Positions 59,808 through 64,000 of a stretch of 64,000 nucleotides of DNA are shown here, one piece after another (positions within the stretch are counted from its first letter, which is position 1; each line of letters starts with the position of its first letter). The position numbers were made by a program, and so were the translations under genes. The stretch is taken from assembly GCA_035471625.1 (NCBI GenBank), contig DATIPT010000167.1:4636-68635 (forward strand). The letters run 5' to 3'. The notes below the pieces were generated by a model. The model was given only the letters and a program-made list of their open reading frames with translations, made no database searches and was not told the origin of the DNA. The DNA comes from DATEVL01 sp035471625. Its GTDB lineage: Bacteria; Chloroflexota; Anaerolineae; Anaerolineales; E44-bin32.

Positions 59808-60031
59808 TCACACCAGCCCGGCGCTGTCCTGCTCAACCTCGAACAGTTCCTCGATCTGGGCTCCGAAGATCGGGGCGAGCTTGAAGGCTTGGGGCAGACT
59901 GGGGTCGTAGCGACCGGTCTCCACCGCGTTGATCGTCTGCCGCGGACCCTTGCCAGGTCTGCGAGCGCAGCCTGGGACAAGCCGTGCTCGGCCCGGATGA
60001 TCTTCAGGCGGTTCCCCATCGTACGCCGCAT
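59808..60031 (-). pseudogene. frameshifted XRE-family regulator
   Basis: The first frame from ATG 60031 (or 60019) gives MGNRLKIIRAEHGLSQAALADLA, the start of a YgzD-like HTH_3 regulator. The rest of the domain, RQTINAVETGRYDPSLPQAF and the tail KLAPIFGAQIEELFEVEQ, is in another frame that ends at 59808. One missing base near 59950 (between the LADLA and RQTIN codons) explains the break. The repaired protein would have about 70 residues, the normal size. It is either a pseudogene or an assembly error. Confidence 0.75.
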
Positions 60032-60139
60032 CGGGACCACACCTTGCCTGCAACGAATCGGCCGGCAAGAACCGCCAGCGCCCACAACCCACAGTGGGTC
60101 GGGAGGTACGGCGTGGCGCGCTTGGATTGGGGACGCGAC

Positions 60140-61456
60140 CTAGCCGCGGCTCGGGACGACCTTCAAGTCGCCGAAGCGAACCGTCCGTGGGCCTTGGTAG
60201 TCGCCGAAGAAGCCCAGTTGGCGATCCCAGCGAGCGTTTCCGAGCGCTTCCAGGACGTTGCCGACGAGCATCCCGCCGCTGAACGGGCTCCGCGCCCCGT
60301 TCGCGACCTGGTAGCCGAGACGTATCTCGGCGGCAAAATCGCCGGTGGTCGGGTTTGGGGAAAACCACGACCAAAGCACGATCTCGATGTGCGGCTCCGC
60401 AACCAGCTCGCTGGCATCGGCGTTCCCGGGGGGCAATTCGAAGTCGCCGAAGGCGCCCGTGGCCGGCACATGGAGATAGGTCGCATACCGCTGGCCGGCG
60501 GCGTAGGATCGAAGGATCCCATCTTCGACGAGGAGGACGCGCTGTCCGGGGATGCCTTCCGCATCGAACCGGCTGGCGTTGGTCCCATAGGGCACCACGC
60601 GATTGGCCCAGATCGTCAGCGGGTCGCCTTTCGTTTCCCCTTTCAGGACAGACTTGCCGATCTCCCAGGGGGAAAGCTTGGCGAAACGCGCCCGCCCCGA
60701 AGCCAGCGTCTCAAAGACCCCGCTGTTGAGGAACGTCGAAATCGTACGCCCGTGAAGGACGACCGGGCCCTGGTAGGTGGGCGCCGGACCGGCTTCGTGG
60801 CGGTCGGCGGTGTGGCGGGCGACCGCCGCCCATTCCGCTTCCACGTCCAGATCTTGCGCCCGCCGGCGGCTCAGGTCCAGGATGGTCTCGACCCGACGCT
60901 GGCCCTGCCCGGCGAGGACGATCCATTCCAGGCTGAGCTCGGTGGCTGCCTGGTGCGCGTCGATCCCGTTGCTGTTCACCAGATGCGTCTCGGTGGTGTC
61001 GGCGAACCACTCGGCAAGCGTCAGGCGTGCCGAGTGGTCGGCCTTGGATGCCTCCGTCAGGCGAGCGTGCAACGATTCGACAAGGGCCGCCGCGTCCTTC
61101 ACGATGGTCTCATCGGCCAGGGGGACCTCCGGGAGCGGGGCAGCGGAAGGAAGGTCGTAGATCGGATTGCGGGTCCGACCGGCCGCCTCGACGGCGAACT
61201 CGATCGCCCGTGCAGGATCGTCCCCGGGCGCGAAGCTGGCGCCGGCAGCACCGCACATCGGACCGGAGTCGGACGCCGCCGAGGGGCAGACGACCTCGAT
61301 CGAGATTTCTTCGTGCTCGGCCGCCCGGCGGGCGTCGAGGCTTGTGCGGCCGCTGAAGAGTTGTTCACTCCGGGTTCGGCTGTGCTTGGCACGCCATCCA
61401 AGCAGGTCCGATCTGCGCCGAAGTGCCTTGATGGTAGGGGCAAGTGGGTCAGCCAA
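60140..61456 (-). CDS. tldE: TldE/PmbA-family protein (TldD partner)
   Basis: The 438 residues fit the TldE/PmbA half of the TldD/TldE protease, which lacks the zinc site and supports TldD. Segments include TETHLVNSNGIDAHQAATELSL, GPVVLHGRTISTFLNSGVFETLASGRARF and TNASRFDAEGIPGQRVLLVEDGIL. The start overlaps the end of tldD by 8 nt. In characterised systems the pair degrades unfolded peptides or matures ribosomal peptides; no precursor-peptide gene was noticed nearby. Confidence 0.88.
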   Translation of the reverse strand: MADPLAPTIKALRRRSDLLGWRAKHSRTRSEQLFSGRTSLDARRAAEHEEISIEVVCPSAASDSGPMCGAAGASFAPGDDPARAIEFAVEAAGRTRNPIYDLPSAAPLPEVPLADETIVKDAAALVESLHARLTEASKADHSARLTLAEWFADTTETHLVNSNGIDAHQAATELSLEWIVLAGQGQRRVETILDLSRRRAQDLDVEAEWAAVARHTADRHEAGPAPTYQGPVVLHGRTISTFLNSGVFETLASGRARFAKLSPWEIGKSVLKGETKGDPLTIWANRVVPYGTNASRFDAEGIPGQRVLLVEDGILRSYAAGQRYATYLHVPATGAFGDFELPPGNADASELVAEPHIEIVLWSWFSPNPTTGDFAAEIRLGYQVANGARSPFSGGMLVGNVLEALGNARWDRQLGFFGDYQGPRTVRFGDLKVVPSRG

Positions 61457-62852
61457 GGTTCGCCCTCAAGAGGAGGTGAGGTCCGCCGGAACTGTTGACG
61501 ACATACTCTTTGTGGCCTTTCCCGCACACGCCCTGGTCCATCTGGACCTCGGGGGTCGCGGCCGAGATCGTCCCGAGAACCTCCGGGACGTACCCGCTGA
61601 TGCTGACCGGGGCGAAGACGCGCTCCGTGAGTCGGCCGTTGCGGATCTCCTGGCCGAAAAGGCACGTGATCTGGATCCCCCAGCCCATCGGGTCTTCCAT
61701 CCCGTTCATCCAGCGGTCCAGATAGACCCCCTGGTCGACCTGGGCCAGCATGTCCTCCAGGCTTGTCGTTCCCGGTCCGAAGAAGGTGTTGCTCATCCGA
61801 GCGTAGGGTTTGCGAGTGTAGTCCTGCCGCCGGCCGTTGGCGGTCCGCTTCAGGCCCAACGACGTCGCCGAGACCCTGTCGCTGATCCCGCTGCGGAAGA
61901 TACCGTCCTCGACGATCGCCGTCGGCGATGACAGCATGCCCTCATCATCAAAGAAGTACGAGCTGTAGCCCCCCGGCATGCTGGGATCATCGTAGATCGA
62001 TACCAGGTCGGAGCCGACCCGCTTTCCCAGGTAGTCGTACGATCGCGCCCGCTCCTTGGGGAACAGGTCGGTTTCGACGCCGTGCCCGAAGGACTCATGC
62101 GCCAGGACCCCGGAGACGCCCGGGCCGCTGACGATCGTGTACTCGCCCGGCTCAATGCGTTCCGATGAGAAAAGTCGGGCTGCGCTGCGGACCAGGGTGT
62201 CCAGCTCCTCGTCGGAGTAGTCCAGGTACTCCCAGCCCCCGCTTCCTCCCTTGCTCTTGATATTCCACCGGACCTCGCCGCCGTCGGCGAGGATCACCAT
62301 CACCTGAAGGCGGACCCGCTGGATGGCCTGTGCGAGATCGGAGGTCCGGCTTCGGTAGACCGACGCTTCTCCGTACTCCGTGTACAAGACCCGGGCATTG
62401 ACGATCCGCTGGTCCTGGGAGGCCAGCCGCTGGCGCAGGTCGCGGCACCGCTCGAGCTTGTCCTGCAGGGTCAGGCTGGAGACCGGGATTTCGGCCAGAG
62501 TGAAGAAGTCCTGTGGGACCGCCGAGCCGGCCGGAGATCCATTTGACCGACCGGGCAGACTACCGGCAAGGTCGTTTCCCGCGTCCATCAGCCGATCAGG
62601 ATGGAAACCGGCGACGGACTTCTCGAACAAGGTTCCCCCGGCCAGACTTGAGGCGACCATCCCGGCAGAGCGGGGGAGCTCGGAGATCGACTCTTCTTCA
62701 GATTCGACCGTGATGTTCATGCCGTGCCTGGAGGACAGAAGGACGGAGCTGTGATCGGCCTTCCGGTCCAGGAGCTCAACGACTTCGCCGAGACGAGGCC
62801 TCAGCGCGGCCATCTCGGCAGGCAGGGTTTTAGGGTCGGGCTGAGGGGTCAT
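61449..62852 (-). CDS. tldD: TldD-family zinc metalloprotease
   Basis: The 467-residue protein carries the TldD catalytic motif HESFGHGVETDLFPKERA (HExxxH with His, Glu and His). The N-terminal fold (HSSVLLSSRHGMNITVESEEE) and C-terminal ITCLFGQEIRNGRLTERVFAPVSISGYVPEVL segment are also typical. It is expected to form a heterodimer with the TldE product encoded directly downstream. A GAGGAT precedes the ATG. Confidence 0.92.
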   Translation of the reverse strand: MTPQPDPKTLPAEMAALRPRLGEVVELLDRKADHSSVLLSSRHGMNITVESEEESISELPRSAGMVASSLAGGTLFEKSVAGFHPDRLMDAGNDLAGSLPGRSNGSPAGSAVPQDFFTLAEIPVSSLTLQDKLERCRDLRQRLASQDQRIVNARVLYTEYGEASVYRSRTSDLAQAIQRVRLQVMVILADGGEVRWNIKSKGGSGGWEYLDYSDEELDTLVRSAARLFSSERIEPGEYTIVSGPGVSGVLAHESFGHGVETDLFPKERARSYDYLGKRVGSDLVSIYDDPSMPGGYSSYFFDDEGMLSSPTAIVEDGIFRSGISDRVSATSLGLKRTANGRRQDYTRKPYARMSNTFFGPGTTSLEDMLAQVDQGVYLDRWMNGMEDPMGWGIQITCLFGQEIRNGRLTERVFAPVSISGYVPEVLGTISAATPEVQMDQGVCGKGHKEYVVNSSGGPHLLLRANLG

Positions 62853-62868
62853 CAGGATCCTCGAGCGG

Positions 62869-63345
62869 TCAGGGGTTGGCGAGCCAGGTTAGGACTTCAT
62901 CGGTCGCGTTGAGGTAGTCCCGGGTCAACTCCTCGAGGCAGCGCCGCACTGTCGCTGGGCCGCCATCCGGGTGTCGGACCCCGAAATCCTGGTTCCAGGC
63001 CTCGACGCCAACGGAACGAAAGAACTCGACCGCTTGCCGCTCGGTTGAGGCCAGCTTCGCCAGCAAGGCCTTTCGGTCGGTCCCCGGCTCGTGGGCGGCA
63101 AGGTCGCGGTTGACGTTCGCATAGCCGCTCCCAAAGTCCTTGTGGTGAGCGGGCGGCTTGCCTTGCAGGATGCTCTGCGCCCCGAGCACGGCCAGCTGAT
63201 TCCAACCGATCAGACGCGCCGCAAGGTCGCGCGGCGTTCCGGCTTCCATCCCGGCCAAGAACTTCTCCTCTGGAAGCCCCTCGATGCAATCTACCCACGA
63301 TTGGTAGGCCCCTTCCAGCGCTGCCAGGCGTCGATCTTCACCCAT
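62869..63345 (-). CDS. DinB-superfamily protein, ClbS/DfsB-like
   Basis: The 158-residue, mainly helical product has the ClbS/DfsB-like pattern PRDLAARLIGWNQLAVLGAQSILQG followed by NVNRDLAAHEPGTDRKALLAKL. It lacks the clear His triad of metal-binding DinB proteins. The function is unknown. AGGAAG precedes the ATG. It sits 16 nt upstream of tldD and may share its transcript. Confidence 0.6.
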   Translation of the reverse strand: MGEDRRLAALEGAYQSWVDCIEGLPEEKFLAGMEAGTPRDLAARLIGWNQLAVLGAQSILQGKPPAHHKDFGSGYANVNRDLAAHEPGTDRKALLAKLASTERQAVEFFRSVGVEAWNQDFGVRHPDGGPATVRRCLEELTRDYLNATDEVLTWLANP

Positions 63346-63384
63346 GGCGGCTTCCTGCTGTCGTCAGTCCTCGGACGGCCAATC

Positions 63385-64000
63385 TTACCCCAGGACGCTA
63401 TCGGTGCCGGGGGACGGGGCGTCCGCAGCCATTCGGCCGGCAAGCTGACCGCAGCCGGCCTGGATGTCGATCCCGCGCCGAACCCGAAGCGTGACGGAGA
63501 GTCCGGCCGCGGCCAAGGCCGCCCGAAAGGCTTCGGCGCGTGCCGGGTCGGGCGCGCCGCCGGCGAAGCCCTGGGTCGGATTAAGGGGAATGAGGTTGAC
63601 GTGACAGAGCATCCCCTGGATCCGCTCAACCAGGGCGCGGGCCTGGTCCTGCCCGTCGTTAAGATTCTGGATCAGCGCCCATTCGAACGTCAGCCGTCGG
63701 CGTGTGACGCGCACATAGTCTCGGCACGCCTCGAACAGCTCAGCCAGGGGATAGCGGCGGTTGATCGGGACGAGGTCGTCGCGCAGTGCGTCGGTCGCGG
63801 CATGAAGCGACACGGCCAGGTTGACCTGTCGGCGCTCTTCGGTGAATCGGCGGATCATTGGCACGATCCCGACCGTGGAAAGGGTGATCCGGCGTGCCCC
63901 GAAGCGCAGCCCCTCCGGATCAGTGAGCCGGTTGACCGCATCCAGGCTCGCCTCGTAATTGTGAAAGGGCTCGCCCATGCCCATGAAGACGATGTTGGTC
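63385..64000 (-). CDS. rlmN: 23S rRNA (adenine2503-C2)-methyltransferase RlmN, C-terminal part
   Basis: The frame runs off the right window edge; about 205 C-terminal residues are visible. They include TNIVFMGMGEPFHNYEASLDAVNRL, the SAM-binding ITLSTVGIVPMIRRF, LAVSLHAATDALRDDLVPINRRYPL and the final RRGIDIQAGCGQLAG with the catalytic C-terminal Cys. The radical-SAM CxxxCxxC cluster lies outside the window. RlmN methylates A2503 of 23S rRNA and A37 of some tRNAs. Confidence 0.95.
   Translation of the reverse strand, partial: TNIVFMGMGEPFHNYEASLDAVNRLTDPEGLRFGARRITLSTVGIVPMIRRFTEERRQVNLAVSLHAATDALRDDLVPINRRYPLAELFEACRDYVRVTRRRLTFEWALIQNLNDGQDQARALVERIQGMLCHVNLIPLNPTQGFAGGAPDPARAEAFRAALAAAGLSVTLRVRRGIDIQAGCGQLAGRMAADAPSPGTDSVLG

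Overview
This window is bacterial, roughly two-thirds G+C by eye, almost fully coding and free of obvious mobile elements. The gene content points to a Chloroflexota-like lineage (inference, moderate confidence). The supporting features are FHA/DUF3662 proteins beside an FtsW/RodA protein, a SepIVA-like coiled-coil gene beside coaD, a baseplate-J-like membrane protein beside ruvX, a FakA/FakB/Asp23 cluster, and the order rpsP-khpA-rimM. An actinobacterial relative cannot be excluded from gene content alone. No tRNA, rRNA, CRISPR array or insertion sequence was seen.

Layout. 1-10.1 kb: miaA, a phosphate permease, an Opp/Dpp-type importer without ATPases that is coupled to a ROK kinase, two small enzymes (DinB and VOC folds) and mutS. 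10-17.5 kb: an amidohydrolase fused to a CYTH-like domain, a serine hydrolase, a pyrimidine-nucleoside phosphorylase, a LuxR-type regulator with a degenerate receiver, two tandem S1C serine proteases without signal peptides, and a frameshifted luciferase-domain (DUF5519) gene. 17.5-29.6 kb: one long minus-strand gene train built around cyclic-nucleotide and redox signalling. It holds an MFS-HEAT-cNMP protein, a class III nucleotidyl cyclase/AAA ATPase with its TPR half split off by a probable frameshift, a second TPR protein, a response-regulator/thioredoxin-reductase fusion, a histidine kinase with a cNMP domain, and a CoA-binding protein. 29.8-35.6 kb: mltG, ruvX, a baseplate-J-like protein and alaS form one operon. 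35.8-41.2 kb: a zinc metallopeptidase plus ATP-grasp ligase pair, tyrS, and rtcB with its archease. 41.2-45.9 kb: three FHA genes, mtnP and an FtsW/RodA protein. 46-49.6 kb: rpsP, khpA, rimM, a roadblock protein and pyrG. 49.7-57.1 kb, minus: asp23, fakA, two degV/fakB genes, recG, coaD and a SepIVA-like gene. 57.2-64 kb: rpmB, rpe, an orphan GAF histidine kinase, a frameshifted XRE regulator, tldE/tldD, a DinB-like protein and the 3' part of rlmN.

The most interesting unit is the 17.5-29.6 kb train. Three consecutive themes are interleaved and co-directional: a cyclase, two proteins with intact-looking cyclic-nucleotide phosphate-binding motifs, and a kinase/receiver/redox pair. This suggests a local cNMP-redox signalling system. 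A second theme is the number of start codons that lie only 6-11 nt downstream of a -10 hexamer, which suggests leaderless transcripts. A third is that three genes are each broken by what looks like a single-base indel. These breaks are either recent pseudogenisation or assembly errors.
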